Positions 35,218 through 45,355 of a DNA stretch of 64,000 bases are shown here, piece after piece. Origin of the DNA: Candidatus Dormiibacterota bacterium (lineage in GTDB: Bacteria; Chloroflexota; Dormibacteria; Aeolococcales; Aeolococcaceae); the NCBI GenBank assembly GCA_003153505.1, contig PLZA01000046.1, forward strand, positions 157 to 64,156, written 5' to 3'. The notes beneath the pieces were generated by a model that did no database searches, was not told where the DNA came from, and saw only the letters and a program-made list of their open reading frames with translations. Numbering within the stretch: position 1 is the stretch's first letter; every line of letters begins with the position of its first letter. Position numbers and translations under genes: made by a program.

Positions 35218-36591
35218 TCATCGCATTGCGAGCACGTCAGCCGCCCTCCGGGCACCCGAGTGAGCTGACTTGACGGTCGTCGGCTTGCGGATCGGCCGGC
35301 CGACCGCGATGTAGGTGAACCCGAGCTCGACGAGAGAATCCGAATCAAGGCAGTTGCGCCCGTCCACGACGATCTGGCGCCGCACCAAGCCAGCCACGCG
35401 CGACCAGTCGAGCTTGACGTAGTCCGGCCACTCGGTCACGAGGAGCACGGCGTCGGCCGACTTGACGCAGTCGTAGGGATCGTCGACGAACTCGGTGTTC
35501 GGGAGCAACGGGCGGGCGTTCGCGCCGGCCACCGGATCGGTCACCACAACGCTGGCGCCAAGATCCTCCAAGTGGCGAATAACATCGATCGACGCCGCCT
35601 GGCGTACGTCGTCTGTCCCGGGCTTGAACGCAAGCCCCAGCACGGCGATACGCCGCTTGGCGAGCTTGCCGTTGAGCGCGCGCTGGATCTTGGCAACGAA
35701 CCGGCTGCGTGCGTGCTGGTTCACCTCGACGGCGGCGCGAAGCAACTGGAAGCTCTGCCCGTGATAGCTCGCAACCTGGTTGAGGGCGCGCACGTCCTTC
35801 GGAAAGCAGGAGCCGCCGAAGCCCAAACCGGCCCCGAGGAACGCTCGCCCGATTCGGTCGTCGCTGCCAATGCCGTCCGCGACGGAGCTCACGTCGGCGC
35901 CAGTAAACTCGCAGAGCTGAGCAATCTCGTTGATGAACGAGATCTTCAGCGCCAGAAACGCGTTGACCCCATACTTAACGAGCTCTGCGCTCGTGGCATC
36001 GGTGATCCGGATCGGCGTGTCGAGGTGGCCGAAGAGTTGCGACACACGCTCGCACGCCCCCTTGTCATCCCCGCCGATGACCACCTGCGGCGGTTGGCGG
36101 AAGTCGCGAACCGCACTGCCCTCGGCGAGGAACTCAGGGCATACGGCCAGCGGAATCTGCCGCCCCTTGTGCCGGCAAAGCGACCGGAGCGATTCGGTGG
36201 TCCCGGGCGGAACCGTGCTCTTGATCACGATAACCGTGTCCAGGCCCGCGTGTCGCACCGCCTCGGTCACGGCAGCGCGCACCTGGGTCAGGTCGGCCCG
36301 TCCGTCGGCGAGCGGCGGCGTGCCGACGGCGACCATAATCACCTCGGCCCCGCGCATGGCAACCGCCCCGTCGTCGCAGAGTGTCAAACGGCCGCTCCCG
36401 AGCACCGACGCGAGCAACTCGTTGAGCAGCGGCTCATGAATCGGCGTCCCGCCCTTACGCAGCACTGCCAGCCGCGTGGTGTCGATGTCGAGGAGGCGCA
36501 CGTCCACGCCGGAGTCGGCAAGGCAAACGGCGCTGACCAGGCCGACGTAGCCCGCGCCCACGACGCACAGCGGATTCGGGCGTTCACTCAC
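35218..36591 (-). CDS. ugd: UDP-glucose 6-dehydrogenase
   Basis: The product has 457 residues from GTG 36591 (MSERPNPLCVVGAGYVGL), where the family starts; the open frame extends upstream without homology. It has the N-terminal NAD Rossmann fold (VVGAGYVGLVSAVCLA), VIVIKSTVPPGT, CPEFLAEGSAVRDF, a central helix with ELVKYGVNAFLALKISFINE, and the catalytic cysteine in GFGGSCFPKD. VLGLAFKPGTDDVRQAAS begins the C-terminal UDP-binding domain. It oxidises UDP-glucose to UDP-glucuronate. Its natural follower, UXS, is broken, so UDP-glucuronate may now be the end product. Confidence 0.95.
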   Translation of the reverse strand: MSERPNPLCVVGAGYVGLVSAVCLADSGVDVRLLDIDTTRLAVLRKGGTPIHEPLLNELLASVLGSGRLTLCDDGAVAMRGAEVIMVAVGTPPLADGRADLTQVRAAVTEAVRHAGLDTVIVIKSTVPPGTTESLRSLCRHKGRQIPLAVCPEFLAEGSAVRDFRQPPQVVIGGDDKGACERVSQLFGHLDTPIRITDATSAELVKYGVNAFLALKISFINEIAQLCEFTGADVSSVADGIGSDDRIGRAFLGAGLGFGGSCFPKDVRALNQVASYHGQSFQLLRAAVEVNQHARSRFVAKIQRALNGKLAKRRIAVLGLAFKPGTDDVRQAASIDVIRHLEDLGASVVVTDPVAGANARPLLPNTEFVDDPYDCVKSADAVLLVTEWPDYVKLDWSRVAGLVRRQIVVDGRNCLDSDSLVELGFTYIAVGRPIRKPTTVKSAHSGARRAADVLAMR

Positions 36592-36949
36592 CGCTTGTGA
36601 TGTTCTTCTCGAGATTGCGGCAAGAATACCGGTGCCCCGCGTCGACCACTTTCGTCCCTCCGTATCCAGGCTAAGGAACTTCAACGTCGGTGCAAGCGTG
36701 TTCCTGTGACAGTAACATTGAAGTTCATGAAGCAACGCCCGGGCGTTCGGCGTGCTTTGCCGCTTATCGCGGACGATACCCGGCGAGGCCTTCCACGGAC
36801 CCACGACTGCAGGGGTAATGCTACCATCAACGTCCGCGCCGCCTACCCGACATCCTCAACCGCGAAGTGGCCGGCCGGTTCACAGCGCGGCACCGCCACG
36901 ACAGCTCCCCGCGCACAAATTGGATCCCGAGATTCCCCGCTTCTCTCGA

Positions 36950-37235
36950 CCCGCACTTGGTGCTCGACAACTGGCCACCCACTTCGAGACCAGCGTGCAC
37001 TCCTAGATGGAGACGCATCGACGTTTCCAGCCCGCACTGCGTGCCCTCAGTTCTTCGTGGCTGAAGCTGGCTGAGAGCATCTTCGCTGACCTCACCAAGC
37101 GGCGCCTTCGACGCGGCACCGTGCCAAGCCTCGATCATCTCCTCAAGGCCATCATCGACTACCTTCAGCAGCGCAATGGCGATCCGATGCCCTCTGCGTC
37201 CACTGGATCCGTCGACAACATTCGCGCCAAGCCGT
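36950..37235 (+). pseudogene. IS630-family transposase remnant
   Basis: LVLDN at about 36957 (second catalytic Asp), then after a frameshift LETHRRF-like and SSWLKLAESIFADLTKRRLRRG, and HLLKAIIDYLQQRNGDP. These are the last 100 residues of an IS630 transposase (usual SWLNQVE.WF..L..K..RRG). At least two frameshifts. It sits between ugd and the dead DUF4012 copy and belongs to a different branch from the remnant at 744. Confidence 0.7.
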
Positions 37236-37309
37236 GCGGGTGCGCGTCCCGTCAAGCATTGATCGCACCGGCATTCCCCACCATCCCTCAAAGTTTCGAG
37301 CGTGCCGAC

Positions 37310-37315
37310 TACACT
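37310..37315 (+). promoter_or_regulatory. Fossil -10 element of the dead DUF4012 copy
   Basis: TACACT within GCCGACTACACTCCA, the same block as before the intact gene at 26001. Shows that the promoter was duplicated with the coding part. Confidence 0.45.
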
Positions 37316-37323
37316 CCAAGCCG

Positions 37324-37847
37324 GTGTCCTCCCCCTCCCCCTCCCCGCATTGACTGCGATATTTTCGCTGACGTACGCTGCGGTCCCCGCTGCTCGCCAT
37401 CGCAGTTGGGTCTGCCGTCGCAGCCATCGACATCGCCGTGCGCTACGTACCCGCGCTGCGCGCCTACAGCAGGGGCGCGACGCCGCTGAAGCGGCTCGAG
37501 TGCTCTCCCTAGGTGACCTCAGTAATGTCAACCGGCAGCGTACATACCAGGTTGAGACGCTCCTGGTCACCGCCTCGGCCGAATTCCGTGCCATTTCGAG
37601 CTTCGTTGCCGACGGCTGGTTCGCCAGCATCGCCGCCCTCCTACCCTGGATGGGTGCAACTGGCAGACGCCGGAACGGCGCAGCAGACCTTGTTGCAGCG
37701 GCTGGTGAGCATCGCCGCGCAAAGCAGGCCCGTGCTCGTCTCGGCGCAGACCGGCTTAGTGCCTTGAGCCGCGACACCGCACAGATCCCTGCCGGACGGC
37801 TGATCGGTCCCCTGCAGTCGGCCTACCATCTCGCCAGACGTACGTAG
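37324..37847 (+). pseudogene. DUF4012 gene, truncated and frameshifted copy
   Basis: The GTG at 37324 matches the start of the 26001 gene. After frameshifts the plus frame reads LQQGRDAAEAARVLSLGDLSNVNRQR, FVADGWFASIAALLPWMG, then jumps, losing about 90 bases, to a piece that in another frame gives the AGTAQQTLLQRLVSIAAQS block and then LSALSRDTAQIPAGRLIGPLQSA. Only the first 220 or so residues of the parent remain and the DUF4012 core is gone. It ends in TAG overlapping the start of wzx. Confidence 0.85.
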
Positions 37848-39211
37848 TGCTAGCGAAACGCCTGAGAAGACTCGTACCGCCAATGCTGCCCGACGCCGAT
37901 TCGGAATCCGGGCACGCAACGTTCCGCCCGGTCCAGCGCTTTGCGCACGGCGCAGCGTGGTCCGCCCTCGGGAGTGCAGTTGGGCGCGGCTTTACTCTCG
38001 TGGCCACCGTGGTTGTTGCGCGCTTTCTTGGACCATCTTCGTACGGCGCTTGGGGTGTCACGCAGTCGACCATCGGAACAGCCGCGGCCCTGGCAGGGCT
38101 CGGCGCCAGCTATAGCGCGACCAAGCAGATCGCGCAGCACCGCAATAGCGAACTCGAGGTCGCGAGTGGACTGGCCACCTTAGCCCTTTTGAGCGCCGGC
38201 ACCGGAGGCGTACTGGCGGGCGTATTCGTCGCCGTTAGCGCATCCGCAATTGCGGTCGAAGCCTTCCACAACGCTTCACTTGTGCCACTGCTCGAGTTGG
38301 GAGTTCCGGCGTTGCTGTTCGGCACCTTCAGTGGGGCTCAGCTAGGAATCCTCACTGGTCTGGAAGAATTCCGGGCTGTTGCTCTGGTGAATATCATTCG
38401 CGGTGTGGTTGTGGGTATTGCCATGATCGCTGGCGCGCGGCTTTTCGGGGTTGGCGGAGCAGTATTCGGTCTCTCATGTGGCGAGGTTGCTGGCGCTGCC
38501 GCCGCACAGTTGGCACTAGTCCGCGCTCTGAAGCGGTTTTCGATTCGACTGGATGTCGCTTTTGCCTGGCGAGAGCGGGCAAGCCTCTGGCGATTCAACT
38601 TGCCCACCTTCCTGGCCGCGCTCGCCACCCAGCCCGCTACGTGGCTGGGCCAGGTCGTTCTCGTCCGCCGTTACGACGGTCTCGCACAGGCTGGCTACTT
38701 CGCGTACGCGTATCGGTGGTACCTATTTGTCACGTTTTTCTCAGCAGCATTCGCTCCAGTGGGACTTTCAATACTCACCAATGTGCGCGCCACAATGGAT
38801 GGCGGAACATATCGCCGCTTCCTCTGGTGGACCGTGAGTCTCAACGTGCTCGTCGTAACTGTGCCCGCTATGGTCTTGATCGGGGCGGCGGGCGTCGTGA
38901 GCAGCCTGGGAGGGAGAGGGTTCCAGGCCGCGGAGCCCTCCCTGATTATTCTTGCGCTGGCCTGTGTTCCAGCAGCGCTCAACAACGGTCTAAGCCAGGC
39001 AGCCCTAAGCCTGGATCGTGTTCGTGCATGGGTTATCAGCGACGTCGTGCTTGCCGTCGCCCTGGCGGGCGTCGCCGTTCTGCTTGTCCCGTCGTTGGGA
39101 AGCGTCGGCTTGGCGTGGGGGTATCTGGCCGGGATGCTCGCTACATGCGCGGTGCTGATTGGACCGGTCGTCTTTGCAGTTCGTCGCGGAAGAGACGAGG
39201 GTGTTGCGTGA
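37847..39211 (+). CDS. wzx: Wzx-type polysaccharide flippase
   Basis: The product has 454 residues and 12-14 membrane helices. The first block (GAAWSALGSAVGRGFTLVATVVVARFLGPSSYGAWG) is the polysaccharide-synthesis/MATE-like signature of Wzx proteins. The GTG at 37847 overlaps the TAG of the dead DUF4012 copy; an ATG 12 codons later is possible. It moves undecaprenyl-linked oligosaccharide across the membrane. Its TGA overlaps the GTG of the next gene, so the two should be translationally coupled. Confidence 0.85.
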   Translation: MLAKRLRRLVPPMLPDADSESGHATFRPVQRFAHGAAWSALGSAVGRGFTLVATVVVARFLGPSSYGAWGVTQSTIGTAAALAGLGASYSATKQIAQHRNSELEVASGLATLALLSAGTGGVLAGVFVAVSASAIAVEAFHNASLVPLLELGVPALLFGTFSGAQLGILTGLEEFRAVALVNIIRGVVVGIAMIAGARLFGVGGAVFGLSCGEVAGAAAAQLALVRALKRFSIRLDVAFAWRERASLWRFNLPTFLAALATQPATWLGQVVLVRRYDGLAQAGYFAYAYRWYLFVTFFSAAFAPVGLSILTNVRATMDGGTYRRFLWWTVSLNVLVVTVPAMVLIGAAGVVSSLGGRGFQAAEPSLIILALACVPAALNNGLSQAALSLDRVRAWVISDVVLAVALAGVAVLLVPSLGSVGLAWGYLAGMLATCAVLIGPVVFAVRRGRDEGVA

Positions 39212-40716
39212 ACTCCGCCGCGACGACCATGCCGCAGTTCCACCCCGCCAAGGCATTTGCGTACATTAGTTTTGGCTGTAGCGCGCTTCTCCTGTACACA
39301 ATCAGTAGTCTGACTGGGGGGATAGCTGCAAGTGTGCCCGCGATCGGCATCCCCATTGCGGTATTCCTCTTGTCGCAGGTCTTTGTCCGGGGTGCTCGCT
39401 TCAACACTGACCAGGTCGTCTCCCCCAAGAACTGGATGCTCCTGTTGTTTTCACTTCAGCTCCTGGTAATACCGTTGATCGTGATCATCACTGGCTTTGC
39501 CCAAGGTGAATTGCCCCACCTTCCCTCGCACGCAGCCATAACCGCTGCTGTTCTCCTTCAATCATCAGCCTACGTGAGCTGCATGACGGGATTCATACTC
39601 GTCCGGCGCTGGAAGGAGTCCCGAGGAAACCCCCCTTCGACCGATTCCCTCATCGCGTCCGTCGACCAGCGAGCAGGAGCGCCCCGCGCCGTAATCGCCG
39701 TCACCGCTGTCATAGGCGTCGTCGGCCTCGTTCTGCGCTTCCGATCCCTCGCCGATCTGACCGGCTACTTCACCGGGACCTCGCCGATTGCCTACGATCT
39801 GACATCGGCTGCGAGCGTCGTTGCCACCACGGCCCAAAGTCTCAGCGGCTTGCTGCTGCCCTATCTCGGCGTCGCGTTCGCGCTTCTCGGCTGCCGCGCC
39901 ATCGAGCAGGCGCGTCGGAGGTCAGGGCGGCGGGCTCGAAACGCCATCACCGAAATCACGGTGCTGGGTGGATTGGCGGCAGCTTACGGCCTGTACAGTT
40001 ATAGTCGTGGCAACGTCGTGATGCCCATTCTGGCAATGTTGGCGACATATTCGATGCGTCTAAGGCGAGTGCGAGCGTTGGCGGTTGGCGTCGCCGCAAT
40101 CGCTATCGTGCTCGCCGTCGTCGCTGTGGGCAGCTTTCGAACGGCTTACTTCCTGAATCAAGCAGGCGTCTCTGTCCAGCTCAAATCTCCAAGCCTCACC
40201 GACACGCTACAGGTATATGGTCAGGGACCCCAGTTCCTTGGATATCTGCTGGACACCACACCGGCGAACGCCGTCCCAATGTGGGGAAGCACGCTGGCCT
40301 CCTCGGCCCTGTCGCCAGTTCCGGTCCTAGGCAAAGGCTTTCGCGCCACAAGCACCACTGTGCTTTACAACGACCTCATCTACGGCCGAAATGTGGCGAC
40401 CGATCAGATAGTTCCCCTCGAAGGCGAGCTCTTCTGGAATTTCGACATTCCTGGCGTCGTAGTCGGCTTCTTCGGTGTGGGGGTTGCGGTGGGTGTGCTG
40501 GAGGCTTCTGCCCGGCGGGCGCGGCGAACCTTTACTTGCTACGTAATTAACTACGCAGGATTCTGGGTGGCTTTCATGGTGGTCGCGTCCGTCTCGATTC
40601 TGAGCCAAGAATTCATATACTTCATGGTGCCAGGGCTGCTAGCACTTCTTGGCACCGGGCGCCTACAACGCCGGCCGACGGCACCATTGCGCCAGTCCTT
40701 GGGTGAGGTCCGATGA
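39208..40716 (+). CDS. wzy: Wzy-like polysaccharide polymerase
   Basis: The product has 502 residues from GTG 39208, which overlaps the wzx stop (GTGA). About eleven membrane helices; a large extracellular loop between helices late in the protein (QAGVSVQLKSPSLTDTL to LEGELFWNFD) and a YSRGNVVMPIL segment fit O-antigen polymerases of the oligosaccharide-repeat-unit type. Polymerases share little sequence, so the call rests on topology and on coupling to wzx. Its stop overlaps the next ATG (ATGA). Confidence 0.75.
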   Translation: MNSAATTMPQFHPAKAFAYISFGCSALLLYTISSLTGGIAASVPAIGIPIAVFLLSQVFVRGARFNTDQVVSPKNWMLLLFSLQLLVIPLIVIITGFAQGELPHLPSHAAITAAVLLQSSAYVSCMTGFILVRRWKESRGNPPSTDSLIASVDQRAGAPRAVIAVTAVIGVVGLVLRFRSLADLTGYFTGTSPIAYDLTSAASVVATTAQSLSGLLLPYLGVAFALLGCRAIEQARRRSGRRARNAITEITVLGGLAAAYGLYSYSRGNVVMPILAMLATYSMRLRRVRALAVGVAAIAIVLAVVAVGSFRTAYFLNQAGVSVQLKSPSLTDTLQVYGQGPQFLGYLLDTTPANAVPMWGSTLASSALSPVPVLGKGFRATSTTVLYNDLIYGRNVATDQIVPLEGELFWNFDIPGVVVGFFGVGVAVGVLEASARRARRTFTCYVINYAGFWVAFMVVASVSILSQEFIYFMVPGLLALLGTGRLQRRPTAPLRQSLGEVR

Positions 40717-40922
40717 GTGAACCTAAGCTCTCGCTGCGAGTGCTAATCTGCCACGGGTGCGACTATCTTCATCAGGCGCTCCACGACTATCTGCGCCCAC
40801 CACTAGACAGTCGGGACTCGGTTGCCGTTGTCGACGCCACGCAAAATAACTGGACCATCCGTGCAGCCTTCGGCGACCGTCGCATTCGACCGTGCAAGCT
40901 CAAAGAACACGTGAACTCGTGA
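40713..40922 (+). pseudogene. Truncated start of a probable glycosyltransferase
   Basis: The frame begins with an ATG overlapping the wzy stop, the normal layout of the next operon gene. LSLRVLICHGCDYLHQALHDYL looks like a first Rossmann strand and helix of a GT-B enzyme. After about 50 residues the sequence becomes unlike any protein and stops at 69 residues. The following 240 bases hold no gene. Probably the 5' end of a deleted gene. Confidence 0.45.
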
Positions 40923-41161
40923 GACGGCTCGACTTTTTCAAGCCCAATGATGGCCCAGGGTCCAGGCTCCTCCCAAGTCTGCCCACCACGATAGGCACAC
41001 TTGGGGAAGCGAACGTTTCGGCGCGGAGGCGCGATTTCCGTGGGCGTGATTCACCAATCCGGGACGATGTCAAGTGTTGCGCAGACGCGCGGCGACTGGC
41101 GTTCCCCTCCTCACTGCGCACGGAGCGTTATACGGCGTCCTGAGGTGACAGCCCACATATC

Positions 41162-42313
41162 ATGAAAATTCTTCATTCGGCTCACTTATACCCTCCGGAG
41201 GCCTCGGGTGTTTCGAGGATCGTGTCTGAAATCGCGCAGGCTATCGCCGCTCGCGGCCATGAAATTCACGTGGCCACGGCATCTGACTCTATCTCGCCCC
41301 GTTACGAGATTTCCGCAGGCGTCCACGTCCACCGATTTCCCGTCTCCGGCAACAGTGTGTTAGGGATACACGGAGACGCTGCCAGCTACATCCAGTTTGT
41401 GCTGCAAGGCGATTGGGACTGCATTGTATTGTATAACGCGCAAATTTGGACCACCGACCTACTGTTGGAGCACCTCCCACATCTGCCGCCAACGATTCTG
41501 TCGTTGCAGGGCCTCTCGGCCGCCAGCGATCCTCGCTACTCGCGATATCTTGAAGTACTGGCGACTGCGGCCGTCCACTTCCAGCGCATCGTTTGCGTTT
41601 CGCGATCTAGCGAGGATTGGACGTTTTTCTCGCGCCACCAACCAAATAAGGTAGCGGTGATCCCTAATGGCGTCGACTGGCAGGAGTGGGATAGCCCCCC
41701 AAGAGATCTACGAGCGAAGTGGGGCATTGGGGACAGACCGTGGGTCGTCAATGTTTCGAATCACAATCCTGCTAAGAATCACGCCCTCCTTTTTCGAACC
41801 GTTCATCTGATGAAGTTGCGCATGCCTGATCTCGCCGTGACGCTAATTGGCACCCACCATCTTCAGCAGAGATGGCCCCAGTTGTCTATCCTCCATCTGC
41901 GCGGCGGGTGCTGGTACGCATGTCGTTGGGCTGTGCGACGCCATTCGTTCGTCACTTTGTCCGCACAGCTGCCCCGTGTTGATGTCGTATCGTGTATACA
42001 GGAGGCGGACGCCTTCCTCTTAACATCGTCCTGGGAAGCTTCACCAGTCGTTATCGGCGAAGCGATGGCTGCAGCAACCCCGTGGGTTAGTACGGATGTT
42101 GGAGATGTTCGGGAGCATGCCGGCGGCATCGTGCGCACCTCCGCGGTGGATCTCGCTAATTCGTGTGTGGCGCTCTTGACGAACCCCGCTCAACGCCGCG
42201 CGCTGGGGGATGCCGGGAGGGGCGCCATGCGCCAGCGCAGTTGGGACAAGATCGCCACGGAATATGAAGTCATCTACAGACAGTTGCTGGAATGGCGAGC
42301 CGCTAACTCATAG
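41162..42313 (+). CDS. GT4-family glycosyltransferase
   Basis: The product has 383 residues. The N-terminal domain opens with MKILHSAHLYPPEASGVSRIVSEIA (the GG-like loop of GT-B enzymes is GVSRIV here). The linker region has AVIPNGVDWQEW, and VVNVSNHNPAKNHALLFRTV is the nucleotide-sugar domain start. ADAFLLTSSWEASPVVIGEAMAAATPWVSTDVGD is the E-X7-E donor-binding motif region. A retaining, cytoplasmic transferase adding one sugar of the repeat unit. Base composition is a little lower in G+C than the flanks. Confidence 0.85.
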   Translation: MKILHSAHLYPPEASGVSRIVSEIAQAIAARGHEIHVATASDSISPRYEISAGVHVHRFPVSGNSVLGIHGDAASYIQFVLQGDWDCIVLYNAQIWTTDLLLEHLPHLPPTILSLQGLSAASDPRYSRYLEVLATAAVHFQRIVCVSRSSEDWTFFSRHQPNKVAVIPNGVDWQEWDSPPRDLRAKWGIGDRPWVVNVSNHNPAKNHALLFRTVHLMKLRMPDLAVTLIGTHHLQQRWPQLSILHLRGGCWYACRWAVRRHSFVTLSAQLPRVDVVSCIQEADAFLLTSSWEASPVVIGEAMAAATPWVSTDVGDVREHAGGIVRTSAVDLANSCVALLTNPAQRRALGDAGRGAMRQRSWDKIATEYEVIYRQLLEWRAANS

Positions 42314-42794
42314 AGAATACCTGCCGCGGCTGCTCAAACTGACCAACGCTGCCCGAGAAACGTACCCACGCACGCCGCATTAAGCCGCTGGACACCGGCG
42401 CGGTCGGGCTTCATTTGCACAGTCCCATGCTGCGCCCGGGGATCATATTCCCTCGCTTATGGAAGGCCGGCCTTCGGCGATCCTGGCCACTGTTGTCGAT
42501 CTTATCGGTCAACGCCATCGAGCGGTTCACACCGAGACCGACGGGCCAAGCTACGCGGCATCTTTACCACAATCAGCCTCCTCCAAATGACCCCGAGGTT
42601 ACTAACCCAACACGACGAGCCGAGGAACGATTGCCGGTCCTAAGTCTGCAGTCGATGCCCAGGCCGTTGGATCCAACCGCCCACCGATGACGCTTGCAGG
42701 TGCACGCACCGCATAGCTCGCGGACAAACCGAAGACCGTGCGATCAATACGCCCGAGACGACACTTCACGCCTAATCACCACCTCCTATGTTCA
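42314..42794. other. Intergenic region between convergent glycosyltransferase genes
   Basis: About 480 bases, no recognised gene or strong hairpin. The two neighbouring genes end towards it. Confidence 0.4.
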
Positions 42795-44024
42795 TCAACT
42801 TTGGCGGTAGAAGAGACGCCCTGGAACACCCGCCGAGGAATACGTGCTGCGACCACATAGCCGCCAACTGATCTCGAACGTGATCCGCCGTGCAGCACGT
42901 GGCCCCCTTGCCCGTCCCCAAATCAGACTGCACAGCCACATCGCAAACCGCGCAACGGCACGCAGACTTGGGCGCACCGAGTGTCTGGCGACGGCCGCCT
43001 CGAACGCGGCCGACTCGACGGTAAGCGCGCGCCCCTCTGAGCGTGTTCGGTGGTCATAGCGAGTCATCGCAAAGCTAAGTAGTTCCTCGAGTCGACGGTC
43101 ATACGTGTGCTCACGAGCGGTGCGCCTGTACGCCGCAGCGGCGCGGCGGTCACGCTCCACGGTGTTCATCAAGAAGTACCGCGCTTGATCTGCGAGTTCG
43201 CCCGCGTCACTAAAGACGGCAATCTCGGAGCTGGGATCATAATATTTGTCGAGCCCCGGAACAGCCTGGGTCAGGAGAAAGCCACCGGCACCAGGTACCT
43301 CGAAATTGCGCGCCTTCAGCTGCAAGGACCTCTCGAGGCGCAAGCCCCGTCGTATGTATGCACTATCTGCGAAGTTCAGACTGACAACGGAGCCCCGGAC
43401 AATATCAAGGAGGCGGCGATAGGTGACTGGTCCGGCCGGCCACCCATGACCGAAACATTCAATGTCGATTCCAGCATTACGAGCTTTCTCAACCAACGTG
43501 GCTCGGTTTCCATGCGCAGCTCCCACAAACGTTACCCCATAATCGCACTCGTCGGCGCGAGCAGGCGGGACGAGAGTGTCCGCATTAGCAGCCCACTGCG
43601 TGAGGAACACATCCTCGAAGCCCTCGCGTCGATAGCGGGCGTATGCCCCTCGATCCGTAGTGGCCATAACGTCAAAGTGCGGGGCGAAGAAACGCGACGC
43701 TTGCGTGTATTTCCATGAGTCGTCACTTGCCCAATGGATGAGCGTTACGGGCTGCGAAGCGCGAATAATCTCCCACGTCTCCAGCCAGACCTCGTACAGG
43801 GACGGAATCGCAAAGACGACATCCGGTTGGAAGACCTGCGCTCTCTTGATTAGTGCCCTATTCAATTCGGCGAAATCGCTGAACTCCCGACGCTCTGAGC
43901 TGTCGAATACCTCGACCTCGTGCCCGAGTCTCCGAAACGCGGGGGCAAAATTGGCGATCTCGTAGCTCTCCCCACGCTGGCGATCGCCGTATTGATACTT
44001 CGCGAATACGCAGAGGACCCTCAT
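42795..44024 (-). CDS. CgeB-like glycosyltransferase
   Basis: The product has 409 residues. The N-terminus MRVLCVFAKYQYGDRQRGESYE..FAPAFRRLGHEVEVFD, then VIHWASDD-type DDSWKY and a C-terminal domain with LNFADSAYIRRGLRLERSLQLKARNFEVPGAGGFLLT match the CgeB/DUF3880-Glyco_trans_1_2 family. The RNFEVPG..G.LL motif is the family hallmark. It probably transfers a sugar to the lipid-linked repeat unit. It lies 44 bases after the colD-like gene on the same strand, so it may handle that module's product. Confidence 0.8.
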   Translation of the reverse strand: MRVLCVFAKYQYGDRQRGESYEIANFAPAFRRLGHEVEVFDSSERREFSDFAELNRALIKRAQVFQPDVVFAIPSLYEVWLETWEIIRASQPVTLIHWASDDSWKYTQASRFFAPHFDVMATTDRGAYARYRREGFEDVFLTQWAANADTLVPPARADECDYGVTFVGAAHGNRATLVEKARNAGIDIECFGHGWPAGPVTYRRLLDIVRGSVVSLNFADSAYIRRGLRLERSLQLKARNFEVPGAGGFLLTQAVPGLDKYYDPSSEIAVFSDAGELADQARYFLMNTVERDRRAAAAYRRTAREHTYDRRLEELLSFAMTRYDHRTRSEGRALTVESAAFEAAVARHSVRPSLRAVARFAMWLCSLIWGRARGPRAARRITFEISWRLCGRSTYSSAGVPGRLFYRQS

Positions 44025-44068
44025 CCCATTCCGAGCTCACCCGCTTGACGGCGCGTGGAGGCGGATAG

Positions 44069-45355
44069 TCATCTCGTGGCAGACCGCGAAACGCAGCCTT
44101 CTATGAATCCGACCACGACCTCGGCAACTCTTTCGAGCGTCTCTTCGTCAGCGACGGGATGCAGGCCGATGTAAAAGCCTCGTTCATGAATTGCCTGCGC
44201 ACCCGGCAGTTCGCTGGCCCAATCCCCGGGTAGCAAATGTGCGACTGGGTGCCGCAGGAGGTTACCTGCAACAATCGGGCGCGTCTCGATGCCTGCCTGC
44301 TCCATATGAGCCGTGAGATCGCTGCGGCTGAACGGCGACGTGGCACTGACCATAAAGGGCAACGCGAACCAAGAGCGTTCGGCTCCATCCGGCACGGCGA
44401 TCGCCTCCAGATAATCCTCATATGGTGCCAAGCGGTGGCTGAGGTAGAGCGCATTTTCTGACCTTTGCGTGCTGAAACTTGGAAGGCGCTCCAGCTGAGC
44501 CAGACCGAAGGCCGCCTGCAACTCGGTGGGTCTGAGATTGAATCCCCAGTTCACAAACGCGTAGCGGGGATCGATGCCAGGTGGTGAGACTAGGGTCGAG
44601 TAGCGAGCGTCGCGTGCCCATCCGTGGGCTCTAAGCGCGCGTAGGACGTCGCTGTGCGAGCGATCGTTGCAGGCGACCATTCCACCTTCCATCGTCGTGA
44701 TGTGGTGCGAAAAGAAGAAGGAGAATGTACCGAAGGCGCCGAAGGAACCAACGGCTCGATCTGTGACACGCGCGCCAAGAGCTTCGCAGCAGTCTTCAAT
44801 CAGTACGAGGCGATGCCGCTCGCAAATGTCCGCGATTTCATCCATATCGCAGGGGTTGCCCATCAGATGCACGATTGACAGCGCACGGGTACGCGGACCG
44901 ATCCGCTGCTCGACATCCTCCGGATTGACGTTCAGGGTGGCTGGGTCGGAATCGACGAATCGGACGCGGAGCCCGGCCATCATCGCGGCCCAAATCTGCG
45001 TCGGCCAGGTTAGCGCCGGGACGAGGATCTCGTCGCCTGGCTGAAGAAGCCCGACCGCGGGGTTGACCAAAGCGAATGTGGCGAGCAGGTCCGCTGACGA
45101 TCCGCTGTTGACCATGACAGCTTGTGAATATCCAAATTGCGCGGCAAAAGCCTCTTCAAAGTCTTGCGTCTTCTTACCCATAGTCGTGCGAAAGGTAACG
45201 AGTGAATCTACAGCGCCAAGTATTTCCTCGATCCCATACGTGACCGTGCTCAGTGGATACCAGTAGCGTTGCGGACGCTCTTCTTGCTCGAGAAGCGACC
45301 GATCAATCAACGCCTGGAGAGGTTCCCGCAGCTGCTCGGTCAACGCGAGCTTCAC
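44069..45355 (-). CDS. ColD/RfbH-like PLP sugar 3-dehydratase
   Basis: The product has 428 residues with the DegT/DnrJ/EryC1/StrS fold: [42 protein letters not shown] and [17 protein letters not shown]. At the place of the Schiff-base lysine it reads [14 protein letters not shown], so histidine replaces lysine. This is the known mark of the 3-dehydratases ColD (GDP-4-keto-6-deoxymannose) and E1/RfbH (CDP-4-keto-6-deoxyglucose); aminotransferases keep lysine. E1/RfbH carries an iron-sulfur cluster and works with a reductase, whereas ColD does not. With gmd next door, ColD function is the best fit. The GTG start overlaps the stop of the next gene (GTGA). Confidence 0.8.
   Translation of the reverse strand: MKLALTEQLREPLQALIDRSLLEQEERPQRYWYPLSTVTYGIEEILGAVDSLVTFRTTMGKKTQDFEEAFAAQFGYSQAVMVNSGSSADLLATFALVNPAVGLLQPGDEILVPALTWPTQIWAAMMAGLRVRFVDSDPATLNVNPEDVEQRIGPRTRALSIVHLMGNPCDMDEIADICERHRLVLIEDCCEALGARVTDRAVGSFGAFGTFSFFFSHHITTMEGGMVACNDRSHSDVLRALRAHGWARDARYSTLVSPPGIDPRYAFVNWGFNLRPTELQAAFGLAQLERLPSFSTQRSENALYLSHRLAPYEDYLEAIAVPDGAERSWFALPFMVSATSPFSRSDLTAHMEQAGIETRPIVAGNLLRHPVAHLLPGDWASELPGAQAIHERGFYIGLHPVADEETLERVAEVVVGFIEGCVSRSATR

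Noticed and set aside
35572-36600. 342-codon plus-strand frame
   Set aside because: Antisense shadow of ugd, whose family motifs are unmistakable.
36827-37777. 316-codon minus frame
   Set aside because: Overlaps the IS630 and DUF4012 remnants on the opposite strand and is Arg/Ala-rich without domain signature.
42415-42690. 91-codon plus-strand frame
   Set aside because: No ribosome site, no homology and unusual composition; left as intergenic.
44069-45355. Annotation as a plain DegT aminotransferase
   Set aside because: The Schiff-base lysine is replaced by histidine in SHHITT, so transamination is unlikely.
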